Source: Paenibacillus woosongensis
Lineage (GTDB): Bacteria > Bacillota > Bacilli > Paenibacillales > Paenibacillaceae
Direction: 5' to 3'
DNA length: 64,000 bases
Assembly (NCBI RefSeq): GCF_030122845.1
Contig: NZ_CP126084.1
Span: 2,666,001 to 2,730,000 of the forward strand
Shown here: piece by piece, positions 38,802 through 46,930 of the stretch
How positions within the stretch are numbered: position 1 is the stretch's first letter
How the letters are laid out: each line of letters starts with the position of its first letter
The notes under the pieces: model-generated
What the model saw: the letters and a program-made list of their open reading frames with translations, nothing else
The model's database searches: none
Told to the model about the DNA's origin: nothing
Position numbers and translations under genes: made by a program

Positions 38802-39893
38802 ATGAGGATCTTAATTGTTGCTCCAGAGCAAATTCCTGTTCCTGGAAACGGATCGGTGGAAATAAGCATACTCGCTGTAGCGAAACAGCTTGCAAAGAAA
38901 CATACGGTGACTGTCGTAAGCAGAGCTGCAAAGGGGCTGCCCGTTCAAAGCAATGAAGGCGGAGTAACCATTGTCAGGGTTCCATCCGGCAGCTCAAAAA
39001 TTTATATCGCCTCTGTTCTCCGCTTTATTCGCGGGAAGGCTTTTGACGTGATACAGGTTGACAATCGTCCTCACTACATGTCATCCATTCAACAGGCATT
39101 TCCCAAAATGAAGGTGACTTTATTCCTGCATTCACTCACATTCGTACCTCCGCATCACAGTATTGCTAGAAGCTTAAAGCATGCCAAGCTCATCATTGCG
39201 AACAGCAGCTCGCTAAGACAAAAATTAATGCACCGCTTCCCCGCAGCGGCAGCCCAGATCCAAACCGTTGAACTGGGGGTCGATACAGGCAGATTTCGCC
39301 CCGCGACAGCCGCAGATCGGGCCAACTACAGAAAAAAATATGGAATAGGCGATAAATACACGGTTCTGTTTGTTGGGCGGGTTATTCCGCGCAAGGGTGT
39401 TCCTATATTACTAAAAGCAGCCAGCCTTGCTAGTCAAGAAATTCCCCTTCAAGTGGTTATAGCCGGACGGGGCAGCGCTTCGTACATGAAGCAGTTGCGA
39501 GCACTGGCATCAAAATTGAATGTGCCTGTCAAATGGCTCGGCAAACAGAAACATTCCGATATTCATAAAATATATCAGGCAGCGGATTGTTTGGTTTGCC
39601 CTTCACAAAAGCACGAAGCCTTTGGACTAGTGAATATTGAAGCCATGGCATCGGGATTGCCAGTGATTGCTTCCAGAATTGGGGGGATACCTGAAATCGT
39701 GAAGCATGAAAGCAATGGATTTCTAGTAGATGATTACAGGCGCGCCGAACGGTTTGCCCAATATTTGATCAGACTTGGAAAAAATAAAGAGCTGGGGCGC
39801 AGCATTGGAGCAAGGGGAAGAAGCAGCGTAATTCAGAATTTTACATGGCGGCTAACAGCCGACAGGCTATCTTCGCTATATGCGCATAGATAG
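38802..39893 (+). CDS. GT4 family glycosyltransferase, CotSA-like
   Basis: A 363-aa GT-B glycosyltransferase. The N-terminus MRILIVAPEQIPVPGNGSVE is typical of spore-coat CotSA-like GT4 proteins. The C-terminal domain has the donor-binding signature FVGRVIPRKG and the E-x7-E motif in EAFGLVNIEAM. It is soluble or peripheral. Its position beside YheC/D and the collagen-like gene supports a role in spore-surface glycosylation. It is transcribed divergently from the YheC/D gene. Confidence 0.87.
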   Translation: MRILIVAPEQIPVPGNGSVEISILAVAKQLAKKHTVTVVSRAAKGLPVQSNEGGVTIVRVPSGSSKIYIASVLRFIRGKAFDVIQVDNRPHYMSSIQQAFPKMKVTLFLHSLTFVPPHHSIARSLKHAKLIIANSSSLRQKLMHRFPAAAAQIQTVELGVDTGRFRPATAADRANYRKKYGIGDKYTVLFVGRVIPRKGVPILLKAASLASQEIPLQVVIAGRGSASYMKQLRALASKLNVPVKWLGKQKHSDIHKIYQAADCLVCPSQKHEAFGLVNIEAMASGLPVIASRIGGIPEIVKHESNGFLVDDYRRAERFAQYLIRLGKNKELGRSIGARGRSSVIQNFTWRLTADRLSSLYAHR

Positions 39894-39999
39894 AAGTACC
39901 ATAATGAAAACTAGGTTCATAACCAATATTGCAGATCATAAAGAGGGGAATGTCGGCAAAATGGAGTATCTTGGCGGCATTACCCTTTTCAGTCGTTAA

Positions 40000-40161
40000 A
40001 GGGGGACAACGAAACAAGTGCCAACTGAAATCAAAGAGAAGAACCCCTATAGCGGCTGTGCATTTGCGTGTAAATATTGTTATGTCAGAGAAATGCCGAT
40101 TCAAAAGTTTAAGGAGATGCCTTGGGGAGATCGGAGACGGTCTCTTGGGCAGGCGTTCTGA
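40000..40161 (+). pseudogene. Fragment of a radical SAM (SPL-like) protein
   Basis: About 53 open codons include PTEIKEKNPYSGCAFACKYC, i.e. the CxxxCxxC [4Fe-4S]-cluster motif plus the YVREMP follow-up seen in SPL/PA0069-type radical SAM proteins. The frame stops at 40159-40161, and neither the preceding nor the following ~200 residues of such a protein are present. It is a relic. A frame at 40162-40327 ending FPGEMIRVSKDEAF is not recognised. The rest of 39894-40406 holds no supported gene. Confidence 0.65.
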
Positions 40162-40421
40162 AAGATTAGGCATGCCTCATTTATTTGAGACCCATGATTT
40201 GTCCAAGTGGTATCAAAAGGATATTCATCTGAGGGTTAAAATGTATTTTAAGTCGTTTTTTCCTGGCGAAATGATACGCGTCTCCAAGGACGAAGCTTTC
40301 CCAATCCATAAACATGAACCTGTTTGACTATTCAAAATAAGACAGATAGAATAATGAATTAACATGTTTAATTGAGGATACGATACCTAAAGACGGGAAA
40401 GATGAGGTGAATGGAGTACGC

Positions 40422-40868
40422 ATGAGCAGCCGCAGTAAAAGCGATCTCATAGACAGCTGGATGTCCATAACAAATCTCCAGACACAGATCAATAACAGCA
40501 TTGAAGCAGAACTGCAAGCTAAGCATGACCTTTCACTAAAAGAGTTTTTTGTTTTATATCTCCTAGCGCAAACAGAGGACAAAAAGCTGCGTTTGCAAGA
40601 GCTTCAGGAGTGGGTTGGCCTTAGTCAAAGCGCCATTTCACGGCTAGTTGGAAGATTAGAGGCCAAAAATTGCCGTACGCTGCAAAGAGATGTATGCGAA
40701 GATGACCGCAGGGGGATATACACTTGTCTCACTCCGTTCGGAGAAGTGAAGTTTCAGGAATCGCTAGCTACGGTTGAGACTTTGCTGAGGGATAATCTCA
40801 CTAAAGAACAGTTATTGCAGGAATTGAGTTCACTCGCTAGGACTGTACAACATAATTATGATATTTGA
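40422..40868 (+). CDS. MarR-family transcriptional regulator
   Basis: A 148-aa winged-helix regulator. The DNA-binding region is visible as LQELQEWVGLSQSAISRLVGRLEAK followed by the wing DDRRGIYTCLTPFG. GGAG lies 5 nt before ATG 40422; a GTG at 40407 is less likely. It precedes a YqjM-like ene-reductase in the same direction, separated by a terminator and a promoter with a palindrome. It probably controls that gene, and such regulators often respond to electrophiles or phenolics. Confidence 0.85.
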   Translation: MSSRSKSDLIDSWMSITNLQTQINNSIEAELQAKHDLSLKEFFVLYLLAQTEDKKLRLQELQEWVGLSQSAISRLVGRLEAKNCRTLQRDVCEDDRRGIYTCLTPFGEVKFQESLATVETLLRDNLTKEQLLQELSSLARTVQHNYDI

Positions 40869-40897
40869 AAACCTCAGATACGTTCTGAAGGTTTTTT
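40868..40897 (+). terminator. Terminator after the MarR gene
   Basis: AAAACCTCAGA pairs with TCTGAAGGTTTT (one bulge), followed by TT. The hairpin starts at the stop codon. Confidence 0.7.
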
Positions 40898-40923
40898 CTT
40901 TATGCGAAACGTATTTGATGAAG

Positions 40924-40966
40924 TTGACAAAGAAATTTATCCGTGATAATTTATATGCGCGCGCAT
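40924..40966 (+). promoter_or_regulatory. Promoter and palindrome before the ene-reductase gene
   Basis: TTGACA (40924-40929) and GATAAT (40945-40950; 15-bp spacer) are followed by the 12-bp palindrome ATGCGCGCGCAT (40955-40966). The palindrome is a candidate operator for the adjacent MarR protein. Confidence 0.5.
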
Positions 40967-40999
40967 GCATTTAATTATGATGATAAAGGAGTGGTTTTC

Positions 41000-42022
41000 G
41001 TGAACCATTTGTTTAGCCCATATCAAATTAAAGGTTTGGAGTTAAAAAATCGTGTCGTCATGCCGCCGATGTGTCAATATTCCGTCGAGAATAAGGATGG
41101 CATAGCTACCGACTGGCACTATCTGCATTATGTTAGCCGGGCCATTGGGGGAGCCGGGTTTATTATCATAGAAATGACCGATGTGGAACCCGATGGCCGC
41201 ATTAGCGATTATGATTTAGGATTATGGTCTGATGAGCAAATTCCAGCGCTGGCGAGAATCGTAGAAGCATGCCACAAATACGGCGCCAAAGTTGGCATCC
41301 AAATTGCTCATGCTGGGAGAAAAGCGGAGGATGCGGCGGAGCCGGTCGCCCCGTCGGCCATTCCGTTTGACACGGATTGGAAGACTCCGCGAGCTCTGAC
41401 TACATCAGAAGTTAAAGATATGGTAGAGAAATTCCGTCAAGCTGTACAACGTGCAGTTAAAGCTGGATTTGATGCGATTGAGATTCATGGTGCTCATGGG
41501 TACTTAATTCATCAATTCCATTCCCCGTTAACCAATCAGCGAGATGATGAATATGGAAAGGATCTTACGAAGTTTGGCCGGGAGATTATAGAAGCAGCTA
41601 AAGCTGAGATGCCTGATGACATGCCTTTAATGATGCGTATTTCAGCTAAAGAGTATGTCGAGGGCGGTTACGGAATCAACGAGAGCATTCAATTTGCTAA
41701 GCAATTTAAAGAGGCTGGAGTAGATATGTTTCATATTTCCTCTGGCGGAGAAGGCCCGATTGGCGCTTCCGGTAAACCAGGCACACATGCAGCTTACCAG
41801 GTCCCCTTGGCTAGAGAAATTAAGGCTTCACTGGATATTCCGGTCATCGCTGTCGGCAGACTGGAAGACCCCATCCTGGCCAATGCCGTTATAGGCAATG
41901 AGGACGCGGATCTTGTAGCGATCGGAAGAGGAATGTTAAGGAACCCTTATTGGACGCTTGAAGCAGCAGCAGCTCTAAAGCAGGAAATTACTGTTCCTAA
42001 ACAGTACACTACAGGATTTTAA
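41000..42022 (+). CDS. namA: NADPH dehydrogenase, YqjM-type old yellow enzyme
   Basis: A 340-aa FMN-dependent ene-reductase that reduces alpha,beta-unsaturated carbonyls and nitro compounds. YqjM hallmarks: Cys25 and Tyr27 in MPPMCQYS, the substrate-binding His pair in IHGAHGYLIHQF, and FMN-phosphate binding through AIGRGMLRNP. The length matches YqjM (338 aa) when GTG 41000 is used (AAGGAG 8 nt upstream); an upstream ATG at 40943 would start inside the promoter palindrome region. Likely regulated by the preceding MarR. Confidence 0.94.
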   Translation: MNHLFSPYQIKGLELKNRVVMPPMCQYSVENKDGIATDWHYLHYVSRAIGGAGFIIIEMTDVEPDGRISDYDLGLWSDEQIPALARIVEACHKYGAKVGIQIAHAGRKAEDAAEPVAPSAIPFDTDWKTPRALTTSEVKDMVEKFRQAVQRAVKAGFDAIEIHGAHGYLIHQFHSPLTNQRDDEYGKDLTKFGREIIEAAKAEMPDDMPLMMRISAKEYVEGGYGINESIQFAKQFKEAGVDMFHISSGGEGPIGASGKPGTHAAYQVPLAREIKASLDIPVIAVGRLEDPILANAVIGNEDADLVAIGRGMLRNPYWTLEAAAALKQEITVPKQYTTGF

Positions 42023-42119
42023 TCGTTTCCAGTACTGCTTATTTATAAATGAGCAAATTTTTGTTACCATGGTAGAAATCAAGCGCAACGTATTGCACGG
42101 AAATTGAGGAGGAAATTGG

Positions 42120-42422
42120 ATGAGCTCGATTAAACACATGGTTACATTCTCATTGCATTCTGGTAAAGATAACCCAGAGACAGAGGCTTTTTTGCAGATA
42201 AGCAGAGAAGAACTAGCAGCAATCCCTGGCGTTGAACAATTCGAGGTGTTTCGTCAGGTGAGCGCCAAGAACGAATTTGATTACGGATTCTCTATGGTAT
42301 TTGCAGATCAGAGTGCTTACGATGCTTACAATAACCATCCGGTACATATTAAATATGTTGAGGAGCGTTGGAATACAAAAGTGAGCCGTTTTCAGGAGAT
42401 TGATTTGGTTATCCATAAGTAA
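42120..42422 (+). CDS. Dabb (stress-responsive A/B barrel) domain protein
   Basis: A 100-aa single-domain protein. It starts MSSIKHMVTFSLHSG and contains the GVEQFEVFRQVS and YDAYNNHPVHIKYVEERW blocks of the dimeric alpha/beta-barrel (Dabb) family, whose catalytic roles vary. GGAGG precedes the ATG. It lies 98 bp after the ene-reductase on the same strand and could be co-transcribed. Confidence 0.83.
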   Translation: MSSIKHMVTFSLHSGKDNPETEAFLQISREELAAIPGVEQFEVFRQVSAKNEFDYGFSMVFADQSAYDAYNNHPVHIKYVEERWNTKVSRFQEIDLVIHK

Positions 42423-42487
42423 ATAAATATGATCTGAAGGCAGCCGAAATGGTTGCATTTGAGACTTTTATTTTGGAGGATTCCGAT

Positions 42488-42988
42488 ATGCAGCTGACTT
42501 TAGCGAAAATTGAAACCGAGCAGGAACTTGCCTCCTTGGCTGAGCTGGCCTCGGACATTTGGCATGAGTATTTTGTTGGCATGATTTCCAATGAACAAAT
42601 TGATTATATGGTGGAGAAATTTCAATCCTTTCCAGCGCTAACGGATCAAATCGCGAAGCAGGGTTACGAATATTATTTTATGACTGTCCAAGGCAACCCC
42701 ATCGGCTATCTGGGCATCAAGCCAGAGGAGAGCAAGCTGTTTCTCAGCAAGTTTTATTTGCAGAAAGAACATCGCGGTAAAGGTTATGGCAGTCAGGCGC
42801 TGGCGCTGCTGGTGGATATTTGCCGAAGCCGGAATTTAGGCGCCATCTGGCTTACGGTCAACCGGCACAATGCTTCTACGATCGCGGTATATGAGAAAAA
42901 AGGCTTTAAAACTGTCCGCACGCAAGTGGCGGATATCGGAAACGGCTTTGTGATGGACGATTACGTCATGGAAAAAGAGCTGGATTGA
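42488..42988 (+). CDS. GNAT family N-acetyltransferase
   Basis: A 166-aa acetyl-CoA-dependent acetyltransferase. Motif A with the acetyl-CoA pyrophosphate loop reads LQKEHRGKGYGSQALALLV, followed by motif B (WLTVNRHNASTIAVYEKKGF). ATG 42488 with GGAGG upstream is used rather than ATG 42449. The substrate is unknown. It is followed by a terminator that closes the namA-dabb-gnat stretch. Confidence 0.88.
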   Translation: MQLTLAKIETEQELASLAELASDIWHEYFVGMISNEQIDYMVEKFQSFPALTDQIAKQGYEYYFMTVQGNPIGYLGIKPEESKLFLSKFYLQKEHRGKGYGSQALALLVDICRSRNLGAIWLTVNRHNASTIAVYEKKGFKTVRTQVADIGNGFVMDDYVMEKELD

Positions 42989-43000
42989 GCATGAAGCGGC

Positions 43001-43045
43001 AAGCGGTTGTCACGGGATGGATCCCGGTGAACAGCCGCTTTTTTT
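43001..43045 (+). terminator. Terminator after the GNAT gene
   Basis: AAGCGGTTGT...ACAGCCGCTT with an inner CACGGGAT/ATCCCGGTG stem, followed by a T7 run. Confidence 0.85.
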
Positions 43046-43139
43046 GATGTCAATGCTGCGCAGGAAGAATCTTCTTGTCTATTTTTCCAATAAATCTTGG
43101 TAAGGTAGAGGATAGCCATTGATATGAGGTGATGAGTGT

Positions 43140-44030
43140 ATGAATAAGAAACACTGTTTGTTCTGCGATGAGATAGTCCCAATTAAGGCAGAAGGGGACT
43201 ACGATGTATATTTAGGCTGTTCCTGTTCGCCGGATGGATTCTACAGCTTGCGTAGAGACAGCTACGAAACGATTCATTCGCTGCCGCACCACAAGAAACG
43301 TGATATGTTCCATCTCGTCTCCGCTTATATCCGGGAGCACACAGATCGCGAGGAGAAGGTCGCTCTATCAGAAGGCGATTTGGAAGCGATCGTCCATTCT
43401 CCGAACCTTCCTGTGACCATTGAAGATAAAGGCAACCGTCTGCTGCAATATTTATATAGACATTCCGAAGGCCCAGGAGAACCGGTTGTTATTCAACCGC
43501 TCTCCAGCAGTTATAACCTGACCTATTCTCCCAATCTGCAGGAGCTGGTATATATTATTGATAAGCTGAGGGGCGAGCAGCTGCTTATCCGGGAGGGAAT
43601 GGCTTTTCAACTGACGGAAAAAGGATGGAGCGAGGCTGCTGCAACCGCTGGTGGAAAAAAGTTAAAGCCATGCTCCGTGCTTATCGCGGATGGAGAGGGC
43701 TTCCGCACGGAGTGGCTGCAAATGCTGCTGCCCACCATAGAACAGTACGGTTATCTGCCGAGCTTGCTTGCGCCTGCGGCAACAGAGAACGCTGAGGCGT
43801 ATTCTTTAGAGCAAATTACGGACAGTAAGCTAGTTATTGCGGATTTAACCGGACAATCCCCTGGGGTGTATTTTGCGGCGGGATATGCGCTAGGTTTGAA
43901 CATCCCTGTGATTTGGACCGTGAAAAGCAGCGATGCCGAAATGCTGCCTGTGAGATTCAAAGAGATCCGCCCCATCGTTTGGGATACGGCCGAAGAGCTG
44001 GCAGCATTTCTTCAACAGAGACTGGGTTGA
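43140..44030 (+). CDS. Unrecognised three-part protein: Cys motif, winged helix-like, deoxyribosyltransferase/TIR-like end
   Basis: 296 aa, not a family I can name. The N-terminus has paired cysteines (CLFCDE and CSCSPDG) that could bind zinc. The middle (about 105-165) ends in REGMAFQLTEKGW, as in winged-helix domains. The C-terminal ~120 residues have ITDSKLVIADLTGQSPGVYF then AAGYALGLNIPVIW. This pattern, with an acidic motif and an xxGYAxxLxxPVI strand, is that of nucleoside 2-deoxyribosyltransferase-like/TIR-like nucleotide-hydrolase folds. No membrane segments. It is monocistronic and convergent with the aldehyde dehydrogenase. A nucleotide-sensing or -cleaving role is a guess. Confidence 0.6.
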   Translation: MNKKHCLFCDEIVPIKAEGDYDVYLGCSCSPDGFYSLRRDSYETIHSLPHHKKRDMFHLVSAYIREHTDREEKVALSEGDLEAIVHSPNLPVTIEDKGNRLLQYLYRHSEGPGEPVVIQPLSSSYNLTYSPNLQELVYIIDKLRGEQLLIREGMAFQLTEKGWSEAAATAGGKKLKPCSVLIADGEGFRTEWLQMLLPTIEQYGYLPSLLAPAATENAEAYSLEQITDSKLVIADLTGQSPGVYFAAGYALGLNIPVIWTVKSSDAEMLPVRFKEIRPIVWDTAEELAAFLQQRLG

Positions 44031-44053
44031 TAGCGCGTGAGCCATGTTTCTCA

Positions 44054-45445
44054 TCAACGCAATACTTTTCTGATCCACTTCAGGTTATCCCTGTAAGGCG
44101 GAAATAAGATCTTCATGTCAAACTTTGTGTTCTTTTTCATGATGCTTTTCGTATGGGAGAACAGGTCAAAGCTGTATTTACCATGATAAGCGCCAATGCC
44201 TGCCTCCCCGACTCCTCCAAACGGGAGGTTTGGATTGGCCACATGCGTGATGGTGTCATTGATACAGCCGCCCCCAAAGGAGATGCGGGTAAGCACTTCA
44301 TTTTCGACACTTTGATCTTTCGTAAATAAATAGAGGCCAAGCGGTTTGGGACGGGAAATAATCATCTGGATCGCTTCGTCTAATTGTTCATAGCCCATAA
44401 TGGGGAGTATCGGGCCAAAGATTTCATCTTGCATCGCCGCATCGGACCAGGAAACGGCATCAAGAAGGGTAGGCTCAATATAAAGGTCTTCTCGGATTGT
44501 TTGACCGCCGAACAGCACATTCGCTTGATCCTTTTCCAATATCGCGGCTAATCGATCGAACTGCTGTTCGTTGACGATGCGGCCATAATCGCTGCTTTGT
44601 CGTGCATCCGTGCCGTAAAAGGATGTAATGGCCATTTTCATCTTTTCGATTAATTCTGCTTTAATATCTGTGTGGGCGAGTACATAATCCGGAGCAATGC
44701 AGGTCTGGCCTGTGTTTATCAACTTGCCCCACATGATTCTCTTGGCTGCTGAATCGATATCCGCTGTACGATCTACAAGGACAGGGCTTTTGCCGCCAAG
44801 CTCGAGCGTGACGGGGACGAGATTTTTAGCAGCGGCCTCCATGACGTTTCTGCCCACAGGTACGCTTCCGGTAAAAAAGATATAGTCAAATGGAGCGTGT
44901 ATTAGAACCGAGGTTGTTTCTCGTTCACCTTCAATTACGCGAATATAGTCTTCATCGAAAGTTTCCTGTATCAACGTCTTGACGGCGGCAGCCACGGCAG
45001 GGGTCTTCTCGGAGGGTTTTAAGACGGCGCAATTTCCTGCGGCAATCGCTCCGATCAGCGGTTCGATCAGCAATTGAAACGGATAATTGAACGGCCCGAT
45101 GATCAAGACGGTTCCGTAGGGTTCCTTATACATGTAGCCGCGGGAGCCTATATGATAGAAGGGAGTTTTGACTTTCTGCGGCTTTGCCCATTGGCGCAAG
45201 TGTTTCATAGTATGACGGATGTTGTTCAGGGTATAGCCAATCTCCGTCGTGTAGGCTTCGAATTCGTTTTTTCGCAGGTCCTTATATAAGGCCGAAAGCA
45301 AATTCTGCTCATGGCGCCGGATCGCATCGGACAACTTCTTTAGCTGGTCCAGACGGCATTGAACGCTTCGCGTTTGACCGCGGTTGAAATACCGGCGATG
45401 TTCCTGCAGAAATTGAGCGGCCTGATTTGATGTTAAATCGTCCAT
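44054..45445 (-). CDS. aldX: Aldehyde dehydrogenase, YwdH/AldX type
   Basis: A 463-aa NAD(P)-dependent aldehyde dehydrogenase of the short, fatty-aldehyde (class 3-like) branch. Visible motifs: FNYPFQLLIEPLIGAI, FFTGSVPVGRNV (cofactor loop), the general base Glu in VTLELGGKSP and the catalytic Cys in NTGQTCIAPDY. The C-terminal ~30 residues are basic and moderately hydrophobic. GGGAGG lies just before ATG 45445. It is 24 bp downstream of arsR on the same strand, so the two form an operon repressed by that ArsR. Confidence 0.92.
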   Translation of the reverse strand: MDDLTSNQAAQFLQEHRRYFNRGQTRSVQCRLDQLKKLSDAIRRHEQNLLSALYKDLRKNEFEAYTTEIGYTLNNIRHTMKHLRQWAKPQKVKTPFYHIGSRGYMYKEPYGTVLIIGPFNYPFQLLIEPLIGAIAAGNCAVLKPSEKTPAVAAAVKTLIQETFDEDYIRVIEGERETTSVLIHAPFDYIFFTGSVPVGRNVMEAAAKNLVPVTLELGGKSPVLVDRTADIDSAAKRIMWGKLINTGQTCIAPDYVLAHTDIKAELIEKMKMAITSFYGTDARQSSDYGRIVNEQQFDRLAAILEKDQANVLFGGQTIREDLYIEPTLLDAVSWSDAAMQDEIFGPILPIMGYEQLDEAIQMIISRPKPLGLYLFTKDQSVENEVLTRISFGGGCINDTITHVANPNLPFGGVGEAGIGAYHGKYSFDLFSHTKSIMKKNTKFDMKILFPPYRDNLKWIRKVLR

Positions 45446-45469
45446 TTTCTTCCTCCCCATAAGGCGATT

Positions 45470-45772
45470 TTATAAACAATCTCTTTCTAATGTGACCAAT
45501 AATTCTCTTAACAGCTGCACGGATTCCTCCAGAGACAGGGAATAATACCGCTGTGTGCCCTGTTGTTCGACCTGGACTACGCCCGCATTTTTGAGTAGCT
45601 TGAGATGGTGGGAGATTGCCGGCCGCGACAAGGACATTCGTTCCGTAATTTCATTCACCGTCAGACTGCCGTTTTCGGACAGCAACAGCAGGATATCCTG
45701 ACGATGCGCATCGCTCAGGGTTTGAAGAACGGGAAGGCATTCCCGAAAGATGTTTAGAGCTTCTTTTCCCAT
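45470..45772 (-). CDS. ArsR-family transcriptional repressor
   Basis: A 100-aa winged-helix repressor (LTVNEITERMSLSRPAISHHLKLLKNAGVV) with no CxC metal site in the recognition helix, so it probably does not sense arsenic or cadmium. GAGGGGATG precedes the ATG. It is the first gene of the arsR-aldX operon. A perfect palindrome overlaps its promoter. Confidence 0.88.
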   Translation of the reverse strand: MGKEALNIFRECLPVLQTLSDAHRQDILLLLSENGSLTVNEITERMSLSRPAISHHLKLLKNAGVVQVEQQGTQRYYSLSLEESVQLLRELLVTLERDCL

Positions 45773-45788
45773 TCACAACATCCCCTCA

Positions 45789-45815
45789 ATTATAGGATTA
45801 AATGTTTAAACATTT
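45789..45815 (-). promoter_or_regulatory. arsR-aldX promoter and operator
   Basis: On the minus strand a TATAAT (45789-45794) is preceded by the 16-bp perfect palindrome AAATGTTTAAACATTT (45800-45815). The palindrome occupies the spacer and -35 region, as expected for an autorepressing ArsR site. Confidence 0.75.
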
Positions 45816-45911
45816 CGACGAACTTTTACCGTTGATATTACAACATCACCCGGAGGGAAGCAACCACAATCACATTTACACCCATTTCTATAGCCGATGA
45901 ATTTGTTCTAA

Positions 45912-45976
45912 TACATGGCAGGTGACGAAGTTGTCACTTGCCATGTAATTTTGTTATATTAAACAAATGATTGTTT
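45912..45976 (+). promoter_or_regulatory. Hairpin and inverted repeat in front of uppP
   Basis: TACATGGCAGGTGAC pairs with GTCACTTGCCATGTA (45912-45947) and is followed by ATTTTGTT, a terminator-like structure with no plus-strand gene upstream for 1.9 kb. A second inverted repeat, AAACAA-ATGA-TTGTTT, lies at 45961-45976. Either could regulate uppP, by attenuation or as an operator. Confidence 0.45.
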
Positions 45977-46049
45977 GTGAGCTTTTATATAAAATAAGAA
46001 GAGAAGGCACGTGGAGCAAGACACTTACAGTAATGAACATGGAGGATTT

Positions 46050-46865
46050 ATGGGAGAGACAGATATTTTATTGATTTTAAAAATGATAGTGATTGGGCTT
46101 GTTCAAGGCTTTACAGAACCCATTCCAGTTTCGTCTAGCGGACATGTGATGATTGCGAGTGAGATATTAGGGTTAGGCGAGCAAGGGTTCACATTTGCGA
46201 TTTTAACGAACACCGCTTCGTTGCTTGCCGTATTGTGGATCTATCGCGAGGATATCCTTCGATTAATTCAAAATTCATTCGCCTATCTGAAAACCAAGGA
46301 TACACGCTACAAAAGCGATTTCCGATTTGTGCTGTATATCATTATAGGTACGATTCCAGCAGGTGTTCTTGGGGTCGTCTTAAAGGACTTTATTGCAGAC
46401 AGTGTAAGTATGACGACGATTGCAATTATGTTATTTGTTACAGGCATCGCCTTATTTTTAATCCGTAATATGAAGGGCACTAAAAACGAGGCGGATATGA
46501 CGCTGAAGGATGCCATTTTGGTTGGATTGGGCCAGGCCGTCGCACTTACACCAGGCATTAGCCGGTCAGGCGCCACGATCATTTCAGCCATTGCTCGGGG
46601 GATTAAACAAGATACTGCACTACGCTTTGCCTTTATGCTATATATTCCAGTAAGTCTTGGCGGCGTTGTGCTAGGATTCTCCGATTTTATGAATGAACCT
46701 AATAAAGGCGAACTGGCCATTCCATACATTGCGGCCTTTATGGCGACACTGTTCATGACCTACTTTGCGATGAAATGGTTTATGGGAATTATGAAGAGAG
46801 GCAAGCTCATATACTTCACCTATTATTGCTTTTTAGTTGGCATTTTACTGCTTATTTTCTATTAA
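46050..46865 (+). CDS. uppP: Undecaprenyl-diphosphatase (UppP/BacA family)
   Basis: A 271-aa polytopic membrane enzyme that recycles undecaprenyl pyrophosphate to the monophosphate lipid carrier, which also confers bacitracin tolerance. The two catalytic motifs are present: GFTEPIPVSSSGH (usually E-F/L-x-P-I-S-S-S-G-H) and TPGISRSGATI. About eight hydrophobic helices. ATG 46050 (GGAGG 4 nt upstream) gives the normal N-terminus; a GTG at 46011 would add 13 residues. Possibly a secondary, inducible copy given its regulatory-looking leader. Confidence 0.92.
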   Translation: MGETDILLILKMIVIGLVQGFTEPIPVSSSGHVMIASEILGLGEQGFTFAILTNTASLLAVLWIYREDILRLIQNSFAYLKTKDTRYKSDFRFVLYIIIGTIPAGVLGVVLKDFIADSVSMTTIAIMLFVTGIALFLIRNMKGTKNEADMTLKDAILVGLGQAVALTPGISRSGATIISAIARGIKQDTALRFAFMLYIPVSLGGVVLGFSDFMNEPNKGELAIPYIAAFMATLFMTYFAMKWFMGIMKRGKLIYFTYYCFLVGILLLIFY

Positions 46866-46880
46866 TCAGAGATGGGAGAA

Positions 46881-46923
46881 AAAGGCTGCAGCGACCGTGG
46901 ATCACGGTTCTGCAGCCTTTTCT
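46881..46923. terminator. Bidirectional terminator between uppP and catalase
   Basis: AAAGGCTGCAG/CTGCAGCCTTT with inner ACCGTG/CACGGT stem, followed by TCT. A-rich on the other side. Confidence 0.8.
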
Positions 46924-46930
46924 AACGTCA

